A stretch of 16,953 nucleotides of DNA from Clostridia bacterium (GTDB taxonomy: Bacteria; Bacillota_A; Clostridia; Oscillospirales; CAG-272), in the NCBI GenBank assembly GCA_017632155.1, contig JAGBRZ010000166.1, positions 1 through 16,953 of the forward strand, given 5' to 3'. The notes below the pieces were generated by a model, which saw only the letters and a list, made by a program, of their open reading frames with translations, ran no database searches and had not been told where the DNA came from. Below are positions 1 through 8,200 of the stretch, piece after piece (position 1 is the stretch's first letter; each line of letters begins with the position of its first letter). The translations under genes were made by a program, and so were the position numbers.

Positions 1-561
1 AAGCTCAAGTCTTGAAATTACTCCAAATCTGTCACGCAAAGGTGTCGAAAGCTGACCGGCGCGCGTAGTTGCTCCGATAAGGGTAAAGGGAGCAAGATCA
101 ATTCTGATGCTCCTTGCAGCCGGACCCTTTCCTATAATAATATCAATGGCGTGATCTTCCATTGCGGGATACAAAATCTCTTCAACGGATCTTTGCATTC
201 GGTGAATTTCATCTATGAACAGAACGTCGCCGGGCTGCAGATTGGTAAGAAGTGCGGCAAGATCGCCTTGCTTTTCAATTGCGGGGCCAGAAGTTACGCG
301 CAAATTTACACCCATTTCAGCAGCAATTATGGCTGCGAGAGTCGTCTTTCCGAGGCCGGGAGGGCCATACAGTAAGACGTGATCGAGCGTGTCTTTACGC
401 ATTTTTGCTGCTTCTATATATACCTTCAGATTTTCCTTGACCTTCTCCTGACCGATATATTCATCAAGTCTGTGAGGACGCAAGGAAGTGTCATATTCGT
501 CTTCTGCAGGAATATAAGAAGAGTTTACTATTCGGTTTTCGAAATCAAATTCTTCATTCAT
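1..561 (-). CDS. ruvB: Holliday junction branch migration ATPase RuvB (3' part missing)
   Basis: This encodes the first 187 residues of RuvB, the AAA+ motor that drives branch migration of Holliday junctions together with RuvA; the rest lies beyond the left edge (the full protein is usually about 330-350 residues). Visible motifs are Walker A GPPGLGKT (66-73), Walker B DEIH (117-120), sensor 1 GATT (163-166) and the arginine-finger stretch LRDRFG (175-180), all in canonical order. The start ATG at 559-561 lies 15 bases after the ruvA stop, with a modest AGGT ribosome binding site 7 bases upstream. An ATG five bases further upstream reads into a stop after two codons and is not usable. It is the last visible gene of the yfhO-ruvA-ruvB operon. 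Identity is certain from the motifs; only the C-terminal winged-helix domain cannot be examined. Confidence 0.98.
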   Translation of the reverse strand, partial: MNEEFDFENRIVNSSYIPAEDEYDTSLRPHRLDEYIGQEKVKENLKVYIEAAKMRKDTLDHVLLYGPPGLGKTTLAAIIAAEMGVNLRVTSGPAIEKQGDLAALLTNLQPGDVLFIDEIHRMQRSVEEILYPAMEDHAIDIIIGKGPAARSIRIDLAPFTLIGATTRAGQLSTPLRDRFGVISRLEL

Positions 562-576
562 TTCATATACCTAAAA

Positions 577-1191
577 TTATTTCATAAGTTTTTTGAGAGC
601 ATCTCTTATAATGTCTTCGAGCTCCATATTAGCAACATCAATGGTTTTGAGTACTTCTTCAGCCGTTGCTCTATGGAAGCCCAGTACGGTCAAAGCATCA
701 ATAGCCTCACCATATTTACCTGAACTTTGTGTGGGGGCAAAGGTTTGAATATCGGACGATGAAATGTTTGCGGAAGTTCCGTGTACTTTATCTTTGAGTT
801 CAAGAATAACTCTTGCGGCTGTTTTGGGGCCTATGCCCGGAGCCTTGGATATTGCTCTTTTATCTTCAGTACAAATTGCAAGAGCAATACCGTCGGGAGT
901 CATATATGACAATAAAGACATTGCGGCCTTGGGTCCGATTCCTGAAACCGACGTCAGAAGCTTGAACATATGAAGTTCATCCTTACCATTAAATCCAAAT
1001 AGTTCAATGCCGTCTTCACGTACAGACAAGTGGGTGAAAAGAGTGATCTCTGTCTCGCCGTTAAACGATTTTGAGGAAATCGCTGCTTGCGTGTTTGCGC
1101 TGACAGTCATCGCGTAAGCAACACCGTTTGCATCAATCACGGCAAGAGAATCTTCGTTCAGAACAAGTTTACCTTTAATGTAATAAAACAT
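577..1191 (-). CDS. ruvA: Holliday junction DNA-binding subunit RuvA
   Basis: RuvA (204 residues, normal family length) forms the tetramer that holds the four-way junction flat and recruits RuvB. The N-terminal OB-fold covers about residues 1-63. Two helix-hairpin-helix DNA-binding motifs follow, GIGPKAA at 84-90 and GIGPKTAARVILELK starting at 119. After a variable Ser/Thr-rich linker (about 139-157) comes the small domain III (158-204), which contacts RuvB. The ATG at 1189-1191 has a strong ribosome binding site, AAGGAGAA (complement of 1198-1205), with 6 bases of spacing. This site overlaps the stop codon of the upstream yfhO gene, so the two are probably translationally coupled. ruvB follows after 15 bases. 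Nothing is missing or unusual in the protein itself. Confidence 0.98.
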   Translation of the reverse strand: MFYYIKGKLVLNEDSLAVIDANGVAYAMTVSANTQAAISSKSFNGETEITLFTHLSVREDGIELFGFNGKDELHMFKLLTSVSGIGPKAAMSLLSYMTPDGIALAICTEDKRAISKAPGIGPKTAARVILELKDKVHGTSANISSSDIQTFAPTQSSGKYGEAIDALTVLGFHRATAEEVLKTIDVANMELEDIIRDALKKLMK

Positions 1192-1203
1192 ACGCAGTTC
1201 TCC

Positions 1204-4038
1204 TTATTCTACATTGTCGTTTTCGTTTTCAGAATTTGCAAGTTCATCATCTTCTGTATCTTGTTCTTTTTCGGCTGCTTCATTCGAAGAGAATATTTTA
1301 GAAAGAACCACAGTCAAAGGCTTCTCAATGATGATTATCAGCACGAAGAGAGCGGTTGACAATATCGAAATTGTGAGTCCGAGAGTAAATGTCTTGGGAG
1401 CATACTTAAGTCTTACAGTATGCTCACCGGATCCTTCAATTTCGAAAGCTATCAGGGCTCCAAGAGCTTTTGTATATTCTACGGGTTCACCATCGACATA
1501 GAGTTTCCAACCTTCGTCATAGGGAAGAGTGGTAAGAACAGTTGTTGCTTCATTATTGGTAGTATAGGTTCCTTTGAAGTCATCCTCCCTCCAATTGTCT
1601 GCAATCTTAAATTGCTCGCCCGAAAGCTGAATGAGTGCGTTCTGTGCGCTTTCGACATCCATATAGTATATCGACGGAACCGCAGGAGTGACATACAGAA
1701 CGTCACTATTTAGTGTCATACTAACATTCACAACTTCTTCGGAATCAAAATAACCAAGTGAAACGATGCGCTTAGTCTCACTTGCATAGAAAGTACCATT
1801 CGATTTTCCGTTGACTTTAAGAGTAACTTCACGAGGATAATCTGAAGGCAAGTAAAAGAAGTATTCACCTTGAACGGGAGACGTGAATGTATATGTCAAA
1901 GTTGCTGAATTTCCCGTAACTTCGGGACGGTATTCAATATAGGAGGAATTTTTCTTGGTGGAAAGATTAGTAGTATCCTCAGTGAATTCAACGGGAACAA
2001 AATATTGTTTGTCCTCGCTTGATCCAAGCATTGCGTTTAGCAAAGAGTTAATATTTTCGATCGGCGTTTTACCTTCGAATTCATAATCAAGAACAGAAGA
2101 ATCTACCGAATAAGCGAGAGACAGTGCATAATCGTTAATGAATGCATAGTAGTATGAATTTTTGTATTCGGCCTCTTCAAGATCTGTTAGCTCGTAATAA
2201 TTTGATATGATCGAATCCTCTTCGTCGATAATATACTTAATGCCCAACAGAGAGTCAGTGATAAGATTGCCGCCGAGATATTTCGACCAGTGAGATTTTG
2301 AAGCATATCCGATGTTAGCTAAGAAATTGATGGTTTCTTTGTTAAGCGTCGATGTGGAATTTGTCAGACCTCTGATATTAAGAGCCATATTATCGCAATA
2401 TTTGCGGTGAACGTTCTTCTCATATCTGAAGAACGAGTCGTCATTTTCCACGATTGCATCGGTAAGTGGTCTTAAATTGCCGACAAAATCATTGTAACTT
2501 GAATAGGTGGAATAAATGACATCGTCACCGAATTCGACGCAACCCACGATTCCGCTGCCAAAAGCCTCGATACATACAAAAACAAGTAGCATAAGCGCCG
2601 CTGTTTGTCTTCGTCGCGTTCTGATCATCACGCACAGAATTATTGTGATCATAGCTATGCAAAGGATTGAAAGCCAAATCATTTCAAGTTCTTTGAGAGG
2701 CTGATCAAATTCGACCTTACCGTTAATTCGCTCAACAACCGCATGATAATTGAACTTCTGTGCAACAGCAAGGAACAGGATCATTAGTGTGCCTATAAAC
2801 GCTATGGTTCTTGAAGAAGCGCGTCGGATTTCTCCAAGTCCCTTGTATGCCAAAACAACCAGCACAAAGCAAAGCATAAATGAATATCTGTAGTTGAGCC
2901 AGTTCGGCTTCTGGAATCCGTGCCAGATCATATCGAGCGTATTGATCGAGAAGCTGAGGACAAAGAAGGCAATAAAACCTGCGGCAAACACCTTTTCTCT
3001 CGTGGTAAATTTCTTCGAAAGAAAATAGAGCGGAACGCAGAAGAGTGTAAGAACGCCGCAATATACAAACGGCAAACCCTCGGGTCGAACTGTATCGTAT
3101 GAGCCGGGGAATAGCTTAGTTAAGAAATCAATAATCTGAAATCTTACAGTAAATGAAAAATTAGGATTTGAGAACTCATTCTTGCCAAACTGAAGAGAAT
3201 AATATGCAGAAGCAACTATCACCATAGATATTCCGATTGCGATTACGGAAAATACACCTATTCTCAAAAGTGACTTGATGAAGTGCTTGCTTTCCATATT
3301 TGGATTATTTCTGTCGTTCTCGTTGTTAGCAAAATAATAGTAGAAGAAATAAGCTGCAGTATAAATGCACGCCATATATCCGATATAGAAATTGCTCATC
3401 AAAATCAGCGCAAGCATAATTACGTAAAGCTTGTACTTATAATTTTTGATAAGCTCTTCAATTCCAAGAGTGAGAAGCGGTAACCACATCAGCGCGTCAA
3501 TCCACATTGAATTGTGCTGCTGAATTACTGCATATGAACACATAGAATAGAGAACTGAGCAAATGATAACATTGGTTTTGTTTAATCTTGATGCAGTTTT
3601 ATGCAGATAATATCCCATTGAAAATCCGGAAATTCCCGCCTTAATGAGGAATATGCACAGTAACGCCTCAAGAATCCTGCTTTGAGGAAACAGACAAACG
3701 ATATAAGAAAACGGACTGGCTACATAATAAGCATAAATGCCTAGAAACTCTCCGCCAAGCTGTCTTGCAAACGAGTAGAGCAGAGAGGCATCGCCCATTA
3801 CTGCATTTCTTAACGCTTCGTAGAAATAGACGTACTGACCGTTTAGGTCAAGAACGAGCACGGAACCGTCGCCAAAAGGATGAAGACCCATAGAAAGGTA
3901 AATTAAAAAATATAATACTGCAGGTATAACAAAACAATAGGCAAGGTAAGAATAATTTTTATTTATGCTAAATGGATGTCTTTTCGAAAGGATTGTTCGG
4001 TTTTCGCGTTTACCGAAATCAAAAATGTTGGCGGTCAT
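1204..4038 (-). CDS. yfhO: YfhO-family multi-pass membrane protein, putative GT-C type glycosyltransferase
   Basis: A 944-residue membrane protein of the YfhO family. Family members are thought to be GT-C fold glycosyltransferases that use lipid-linked sugars outside the membrane; in Bacillus and Listeria, relatives take part in glycosylation of teichoic or lipoteichoic acid. The substrate here is unknown. Seen in the sequence: a first membrane helix near residues 27-47, a loop with the conserved acidic stretch VLDLNGQYV (D64), about a dozen membrane helices to near residue 500, a large extracytoplasmic beta-rich region, the family's C-terminal PYDEGWKLYVDGE motif, and a final helix followed by an acidic tail. 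An ATG at 4048-4050 would add four residues but has no ribosome binding site. The ATG at 4036-4038 has GGAG six bases upstream and is preferred. It is the first gene of the yfhO-ruvA-ruvB operon and has its own promoter. Confidence 0.88.
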   Translation of the reverse strand: MTANIFDFGKRENRTILSKRHPFSINKNYSYLAYCFVIPAVLYFLIYLSMGLHPFGDGSVLVLDLNGQYVYFYEALRNAVMGDASLLYSFARQLGGEFLGIYAYYVASPFSYIVCLFPQSRILEALLCIFLIKAGISGFSMGYYLHKTASRLNKTNVIICSVLYSMCSYAVIQQHNSMWIDALMWLPLLTLGIEELIKNYKYKLYVIMLALILMSNFYIGYMACIYTAAYFFYYYFANNENDRNNPNMESKHFIKSLLRIGVFSVIAIGISMVIVASAYYSLQFGKNEFSNPNFSFTVRFQIIDFLTKLFPGSYDTVRPEGLPFVYCGVLTLFCVPLYFLSKKFTTREKVFAAGFIAFFVLSFSINTLDMIWHGFQKPNWLNYRYSFMLCFVLVVLAYKGLGEIRRASSRTIAFIGTLMILFLAVAQKFNYHAVVERINGKVEFDQPLKELEMIWLSILCIAMITIILCVMIRTRRRQTAALMLLVFVCIEAFGSGIVGCVEFGDDVIYSTYSSYNDFVGNLRPLTDAIVENDDSFFRYEKNVHRKYCDNMALNIRGLTNSTSTLNKETINFLANIGYASKSHWSKYLGGNLITDSLLGIKYIIDEEDSIISNYYELTDLEEAEYKNSYYYAFINDYALSLAYSVDSSVLDYEFEGKTPIENINSLLNAMLGSSEDKQYFVPVEFTEDTTNLSTKKNSSYIEYRPEVTGNSATLTYTFTSPVQGEYFFYLPSDYPREVTLKVNGKSNGTFYASETKRIVSLGYFDSEEVVNVSMTLNSDVLYVTPAVPSIYYMDVESAQNALIQLSGEQFKIADNWREDDFKGTYTTNNEATTVLTTLPYDEGWKLYVDGEPVEYTKALGALIAFEIEGSGEHTVRLKYAPKTFTLGLTISILSTALFVLIIIIEKPLTVVLSKIFSSNEAAEKEQDTEDDELANSENENDNVE

Positions 4039-4044
4039 AGCAAG

Positions 4045-4048
4045 CTCC
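4045..4048 (-). promoter_or_regulatory. Ribosome binding site that sets the yfhO start
   Basis: GGAG on the minus strand lies 6 bases upstream of the ATG at 4036-4038. It overlaps the alternative ATG at 4048-4050, which itself has only A/T-rich sequence upstream. This argues for the shorter 944-residue protein. Confidence 0.6.
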
Positions 4049-4069
4049 ATATTTTTAATAATTGATTAT

Positions 4070-4098
4070 ATTATAACATAAAAAAATTAAACTGTAAA
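4070..4098 (-). promoter_or_regulatory. Sigma-A type promoter of the yfhO-ruvA-ruvB operon
   Basis: Read on the minus strand, TTTACA (4093-4098) and TATAAT (4070-4075) are separated by exactly 17 bases. Transcription would start near 4063, giving a leader of about 25 bases before the yfhO ATG. The region is very A/T-rich, so a chance match is possible, but spacing, orientation and distance to the gene are all right. Confidence 0.7.
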
Positions 4099-4170
4099 CA
4101 CATTTTATAAATTTTTTGATAATGCAACTTAAAAGATACAAAATTAACTGCAATTTATTCATAAAGACAT

Positions 4171-4199
4171 TTGACTTTATATAAATTTTGTGGTATAAT
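4171..4199 (+). promoter_or_regulatory. Strong sigma-A promoter upstream of ruvC, with extended -10
   Basis: TTGACT (4171-4176), a 17-base spacer and TATAAT (4194-4199) preceded by TGG, an extended -10 element. Transcription would start near 4206, about 30 bases before the ruvC ATG. It is divergent from the yfhO promoter, with about 72 bases between the two -35 boxes. It probably drives at least ruvC and the methyltransferase, and perhaps the ECF genes and truA, since no terminator is visible between them. Confidence 0.8.
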
Positions 4200-4235
4200 T
4201 TATAATGGTTTATTATTTGAACGGCAGGGAAGGAT

Positions 4236-4739
4236 ATGCGAATTTTAGGAATTGACCCCGGATTGGCAACAATCGGATGGGGAGTTATCGAATCTAACGG
4301 TTCTAAACACAAACCGATAGCTTACGGCGCTATTGAAACGCCTTCAAAGCTTCCTGTTGAAAAAAGGCTCTCACAAATATATCACGATTTATCGAAAATC
4401 ATCGAGCGTTATACGCCTGATACGGTAGCGGTCGAGGAGTTGTTTTTCAACACTAATATTACCACCGGAATTCGAGTTGCAGAGGCAAGAGGCATTATAC
4501 TACTTTGTGCCGAGCACAATAAGGTTCCTATTTCCGAATATACCCCCTTGCAAGTAAAACAATCTGTCGTCGGTTATGGACGGGCAGACAAAAAGCAGGT
4601 GATAACTATGGTTTCACTGCTATTGTCTTTACCGGCACCGCCAAAACCCGATGATACCGCGGACGCTCTTGCAATAGCGATCTGCCACGCCCATTGCGGC
4701 GGTTCAAGAATTGCAAAATACTTTAATGGACAGATTTGA
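4236..4739 (+). CDS. ruvC: Crossover junction endodeoxyribonuclease RuvC
   Basis: RuvC is the dimeric nuclease that resolves Holliday junctions by paired nicks. The protein has 167 residues, the usual size, and an RNase H-like fold. The acidic active site is complete: D7 in ILGIDPGLATIGWG, E67 in VAVEELFF, and D140 and D143 in PDDTADALAIAICHAH. The ATG at 4236 has a purine-rich ribosome binding site (AGGGAAGGA) immediately upstream. The stop codon lies 2 bases before the preferred start of the methyltransferase gene, so the two are almost certainly co-transcribed. The layout is odd: in many bacteria ruvC sits directly before ruvA-ruvB on one strand, whereas here it is divergent from them with yfhO in between. 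Confidence 0.97.
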   Translation: MRILGIDPGLATIGWGVIESNGSKHKPIAYGAIETPSKLPVEKRLSQIYHDLSKIIERYTPDTVAVEELFFNTNITTGIRVAEARGIILLCAEHNKVPISEYTPLQVKQSVVGYGRADKKQVITMVSLLLSLPAPPKPDDTADALAIAICHAHCGGSRIAKYFNGQI

Positions 4740-4741
4740 TT

Positions 4742-5620
4742 ATGTGGATTGCTGAAAATTGGAAAGATTACAGACTGCTCGACACCTCTGACGGTGAAAG
4801 ACTTGAAAAATGGGGAAAGTATATTCTTGTACGTCCCGATCCCCAAGTTATTTGGAAAACTGAAAAGCAGTTGCCGGAATGGCGAAATGCGCACGGAGTT
4901 TACAACCGTTCTTCGTCAGGTGGCGGCGGTTGGAAAGTAAACAAGCTCCCCAAGGAATGGAACGTTTCTTACGGAAACCTCAACTTTGTTCTTCGCCCTA
5001 TGGGATTCAAGCACACAGGCTTATTCCCGGAGCAGGCGGTAAACTGGGATTGGTTTTCCGGTTTGATCTCGAATTGCCCTTATCCGGTAAAGGTATTGAA
5101 TTTATTCGCTTACACAGGTGGTGCGACTATTGCAGCAGCCGCTGCCGGCGCCTCCGTATGCCACGTAGATGCGGCTAAAGGTATGGTTGCTCAGGCTAAA
5201 GAGAACGCGGCTCTTTCAGGTCTCGCTGATGCTCCAATCAGATATATAGTTGATGATTGCAAAAAGTTTGTTGAGAGAGAAATCAGACGCGGACACAAAT
5301 ATGAAGCCATCATTATGGATCCTCCGTCATATGGCAGAGGTCCTTCAGGAGAAGTATGGAAGATTGAAGAAGCAATTGATGAACTAATCACACTTTGTGC
5401 TTCGCTCCTTTCCGATCGTCCACTGTTCTTCCTTGTCAATTCTTACACTACCGGTCTTTCTCCTTTAACAATGAAATATATGATCGACCTTAAGATCACA
5501 TCAAGATTTGGCGGCAAGTGTGAAGCGGGCGAGATTGCGTTGCCTGTTGAATCGCGTGGTACAGCACTCCCCGCCGGAGCAAGTGCAAGATGGACATCTG
5601 CCGGAGGAGACGGTAAATGA
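4742..5620 (+). CDS. Class I SAM-dependent methyltransferase (RlmI/RlmK-like, probably RNA)
   Basis: A 292-residue Rossmann-fold methyltransferase. It shows the SAM-binding loop VLNLFAYTGGAT (118-129), the following acidic strand end HVDAAKG (141-147) and the motif IV loop DPPSYGRG (193-200). This arrangement is typical of the RlmI/RlmK group that methylates 23S rRNA, but the target here is unknown. The stretch after the next strand, LFFLVNSYTTGLS (about 229-240), has Ser rather than Cys, so I do not see the catalytic cysteine expected of an m5C enzyme. The N-terminal part (1-110) is Trp-rich (WIAENWKDY). An in-frame TTG at 4736 would overlap the ruvC stop; the ATG at 4742 is preferred on codon grounds. 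Neither has a good ribosome binding site, which suggests coupling to ruvC. The 3' end overlaps ecfA1 by 4 bases (ATGA). Confidence 0.85.
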   Translation: MWIAENWKDYRLLDTSDGERLEKWGKYILVRPDPQVIWKTEKQLPEWRNAHGVYNRSSSGGGGWKVNKLPKEWNVSYGNLNFVLRPMGFKHTGLFPEQAVNWDWFSGLISNCPYPVKVLNLFAYTGGATIAAAAAGASVCHVDAAKGMVAQAKENAALSGLADAPIRYIVDDCKKFVEREIRRGHKYEAIIMDPPSYGRGPSGEVWKIEEAIDELITLCASLLSDRPLFFLVNSYTTGLSPLTMKYMIDLKITSRFGGKCEAGEIALPVESRGTALPAGASARWTSAGGDGK

Positions 5621-6483
5621 GTGCTCCGTTCATAGAAACCGTAGGTCTTACTTTTGCTTATGAAGATTCTCAGGAATCAGATAAAACGCCAATGTTTGCT
5701 CTAAACGGTGTAAGTACTACAATCGAGCGCGGTGAGTATGTTGCGGTAGTTGGCAGAAACGGTTCGGGAAAATCAACTTTTGCTAAGCTTCTCAATCTTG
5801 TGTTGGAACCTACAGGAGGCGACTTGCGTATAGACGGTAAATCTGTTTGCGGAGATCTTTCTGACGACGAGATTATTGAATTGAGAAGAAGCATCGGTAT
5901 GGTTTTCCAAAATCCCGACAACCAGATTGTTGCTACGATTGTTGAAGAAGATGTTGCGTTTGGACCGGAGAACATCGGCGTTCCTTCCGCAGAGATCAGA
6001 AAACGTGTTGATGATGCGTTAGCTTCTGTCGGTATGAGTGATTTTGCCAAGCATGAGCCCCACAGACTTTCGGGCGGTCAAAAACAAAGGGTTGCCATCG
6101 CAGGAATAATTGCGATGATGCCTGATTGTATGATCTTTGATGAATCAACGGCAATGCTCGACCCAATCGGAAGACTTGAAGTTCTTGAAGTTATGGAAAA
6201 GCTTGTCCACGAGCACGGCATAACGGTTATTAATATTACTCATCACATGAGTGAAGCTGTCAGAGCTGACAGAATTATCGTTATTGATAATGGTAAAATT
6301 ATCGCTGATGCTCCGCCTTCAAGGATTTTTGTTGATGCTGAACTGATCAAGCGAGCGGGACTTGAGCTTCCGCAATCAGCAGCGCTGCTTTTGGAGCTTT
6401 CTAAACGCGGAATTAATATTTCCGATATTACTATTACAGCCAAGGATACAGCTGCGCAAATATTATCTGCCTTGAATAGCTGA
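5617..6483 (+). CDS. ecfA1: ECF transporter ATPase subunit A1
   Basis: First ATPase of an energy-coupling factor transporter, which powers uptake of vitamins or metal ions captured by separate S components. The protein has 288 residues. In order it has Walker A GRNGSGKST (46-54), Q-loop Q98 in VFQNPDNQIVATIVEEDVAFGPENIG, signature LSGGQKQRVAIAG (151-163), Walker B ending in D175-E176 and switch H209 in ITHH. DESTAMLDP after Walker B, rather than DEPTAGLDP, is characteristic of the EcfA1 subfamily. The C-terminal part (about 230-288) matches the domain that EcfA proteins use to dimerize. The ATG overlaps the methyltransferase stop by 4 bases, and ecfA2 follows after 32 bases. Confidence 0.95.
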   Translation: MSAPFIETVGLTFAYEDSQESDKTPMFALNGVSTTIERGEYVAVVGRNGSGKSTFAKLLNLVLEPTGGDLRIDGKSVCGDLSDDEIIELRRSIGMVFQNPDNQIVATIVEEDVAFGPENIGVPSAEIRKRVDDALASVGMSDFAKHEPHRLSGGQKQRVAIAGIIAMMPDCMIFDESTAMLDPIGRLEVLEVMEKLVHEHGITVINITHHMSEAVRADRIIVIDNGKIIADAPPSRIFVDAELIKRAGLELPQSAALLLELSKRGINISDITITAKDTAAQILSALNS

Positions 6484-6515
6484 AATATTGTGCGCTGTTT
6501 TAAAATGGTATAACA

Positions 6516-7379
6516 ATGAATCAAAAAATTGAATTAATCAATGTAAATTATGTTTATGGCGCAGGAACTCCCTTTGAATCTCTTGCGCTTGACAACATAA
6601 ACTTAAAGATCGAGACGGGGAAGATTACCGGCATTATCGGTCACACGGGATCCGGAAAATCGACCATGGTCAGACTTTTCAATGGACTTGAACGCCCGTC
6701 TTCGGGACAAGTCCTTCTTGACGGTTGCAATATCTGGGAAGATCCCAAGAAAATCGGAAAAGTCAGATTCAGGGTCGGACTTGTTATGCAATACCCGGAG
6801 TATCAGCTTTTCGAAGAAACAGTTGCTGCCGATATTGCGTTTGGTCCTAAAAATATGGGGCTTGACAAGACAGAGATAGATCGCAGAGTAAAACACTATT
6901 CTCAGCTTGTTGGTCTTGATCCTACCGTTCTCGAAAAATCTCCTTTTGAACTTTCAGGAGGTCAGAAGCGTAGAGTTGCAATTGCCGGAATTATGGCAAT
7001 GAAACCCGAGGTTCTTGTGCTTGACGAACCCGCAGCAGGGCTTGACCCAGAGGGCAGACGCAATATTTTTGACGCGATCGAAGAGTATCGTCGCACAGAA
7101 GACGCCACCGTAATTATCGTTTCACACAGTATGGAAGATATGGCTGAAAGATGCGATAATATTGCAGTGTTATATAATTCCAAACTGATTGCTTCCGGAA
7201 GTGTGGCTTCGGTATTTTCATCACCCGAAATATTGCTCAATGCAGGGCTTGACGTACCCGAAGTCACAAGAATTTCAATGATTCTTGCAGAACACGGTGT
7301 GAAAGTTGACAGACCAATATATACTTTGCAACATGCTGTTGATTTCATAATGAAAAAGCTGAGCGGAGGTGATTTATAA
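6516..7379 (+). CDS. ecfA2: ECF transporter ATPase subunit A2
   Basis: Second ATPase of the ECF module, pairing with EcfA1 as a heterodimer. The protein has 287 residues. Motifs are Walker A GHTGSGKST (42-50), Q-loop Q92 in VMQYPEYQLFEETVAADIAFGPKN, signature LSGGQKRRVAIAG (146-158), Walker B LVLDEPAAGLDP with D170-E171, and switch H204 in IVSHSMEDMAE. The EP (not ES) after Walker B and the EYQLFE Q-loop fit EcfA2. There is no convincing ribosome binding site before the ATG at 6516 despite the 32-base gap from ecfA1; no better in-frame start is visible, and translation may depend on ribosomes arriving from ecfA1. The stop overlaps the ecfT start by one base (TAATG). Confidence 0.94.
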   Translation: MNQKIELINVNYVYGAGTPFESLALDNINLKIETGKITGIIGHTGSGKSTMVRLFNGLERPSSGQVLLDGCNIWEDPKKIGKVRFRVGLVMQYPEYQLFEETVAADIAFGPKNMGLDKTEIDRRVKHYSQLVGLDPTVLEKSPFELSGGQKRRVAIAGIMAMKPEVLVLDEPAAGLDPEGRRNIFDAIEEYRRTEDATVIIVSHSMEDMAERCDNIAVLYNSKLIASGSVASVFSSPEILLNAGLDVPEVTRISMILAEHGVKVDRPIYTLQHAVDFIMKKLSGGDL

Positions 7380-8200
7380 TGAAGAGCATCTCGCTTGGAC
7401 AGTATTATCCAGCTGATTCATTTATCCACCGACTTGATGGCAGAACCAAGATTCTTCTTGCTACCATTTTCATAATTTCTGTATTCTTTTGTAAGAGCCT
7501 TGTTTCTTTTGCGTCATTACTCGCTATCACGCTTTTTATTGTTTCACTATCTAAAATCCCGTTTAAGATAGTGTTCAGGTCTTTGCGTGCAATAGTATTT
7601 ATTCTCGTTTTTACCTTCATAATCAATATATTTCTGACAAAAGGTGAAGGAGAGCCTCTTGTTGATTGGTGGATATTTACGATTTATGCTGAAGGAGTTT
7701 GGACTGCATTATTTATCGCAGTCAGAATTCTTTGTCTTATATTGTCGTCAAGCATTTTTATTTCATTTACCACAACTCCGATTCAGCTCACTTACGCCAT
7801 AGAATCCTTGCTTGCTCCGCTAAAAAAGATAAAAGTCCCTGTTCACGATTTTGCGATGATGATGTCGATCGTTCTCAGATTCATTCCCGCACTTTCAGAA
7901 GAAACGGAAAAAATTATGACTGCACAAAAAGCAAGAGGTGCGGATTTTGAAACCGGATCGCTTATAAGCAGAGCAAAAGCCTTGATTCCTATTCTTATTC
8001 CTCTTTTTGTTTCCGCATTCAGACGCTCAGATGAGCTTGCAACTGCTATGGAATGCCGCTGCTATCATGGCGGGGAGGGCAGAACTCGAATGACGGTAAC
8101 AAGAATGAAAAGTTTTGATTACATCACGCTTGCGTTTATGCTAGTCGTGGCTGTCGCACTCATTCTTCTTAATTATGTAACCTGGGGATATTCACTGTAA
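7379..8200 (+). CDS. ecfT: ECF transporter transmembrane coupling subunit T
   Basis: EcfT (273 residues) links the EcfA1A2 ATPases to exchangeable S components in the membrane. It shows the typical N-terminal SFIHRLDGRTK segment (14-24), hydrophobic helices near 26-53, 63-87, 106-130 and 248-267, and two cytoplasmic coupling motifs. The first is KARGADFETG, with the consensus Ala-Arg-Gly at 185-187. The second is AMECRCYHGGEGRT, where the family often has AMEARGYRGGEGRT, so Ala and Gly are both Cys here (226 and 228). The ATG at 7379 has a near-perfect ribosome binding site, GGAGGTGAT (7365-7373), 5 bases upstream, the best in this operon. No S component gene lies in the window, as expected for shared (group II) ECF modules. 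The stop overlaps truA by one base. Confidence 0.95.
   Translation: MKSISLGQYYPADSFIHRLDGRTKILLATIFIISVFFCKSLVSFASLLAITLFIVSLSKIPFKIVFRSLRAIVFILVFTFIINIFLTKGEGEPLVDWWIFTIYAEGVWTALFIAVRILCLILSSSIFISFTTTPIQLTYAIESLLAPLKKIKVPVHDFAMMMSIVLRFIPALSEETEKIMTAQKARGADFETGSLISRAKALIPILIPLFVSAFRRSDELATAMECRCYHGGEGRTRMTVTRMKSFDYITLAFMLVVAVALILLNYVTWGYSL

Noticed and set aside
4058..4069. ATAAT-TG-ATTAT inverted repeat near the yfhO transcription start
   Set aside because: It is purely A/T apart from one G, in a very A/T-rich spacer, so chance is the simplest explanation.
4055..4312. Open frame of 85 codons on the minus strand spanning the yfhO-ruvC spacer
   Set aside because: It starts inside ruvC on the opposite strand, crosses both divergent promoters and shows no recognisable protein features.
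6488..6514. Promoter-like TTGTGC and TATAAC between ecfA1 and ecfA2
   Set aside because: The spacing is 15 bases and transcription would start inside the ecfA2 coding region, after its ATG.
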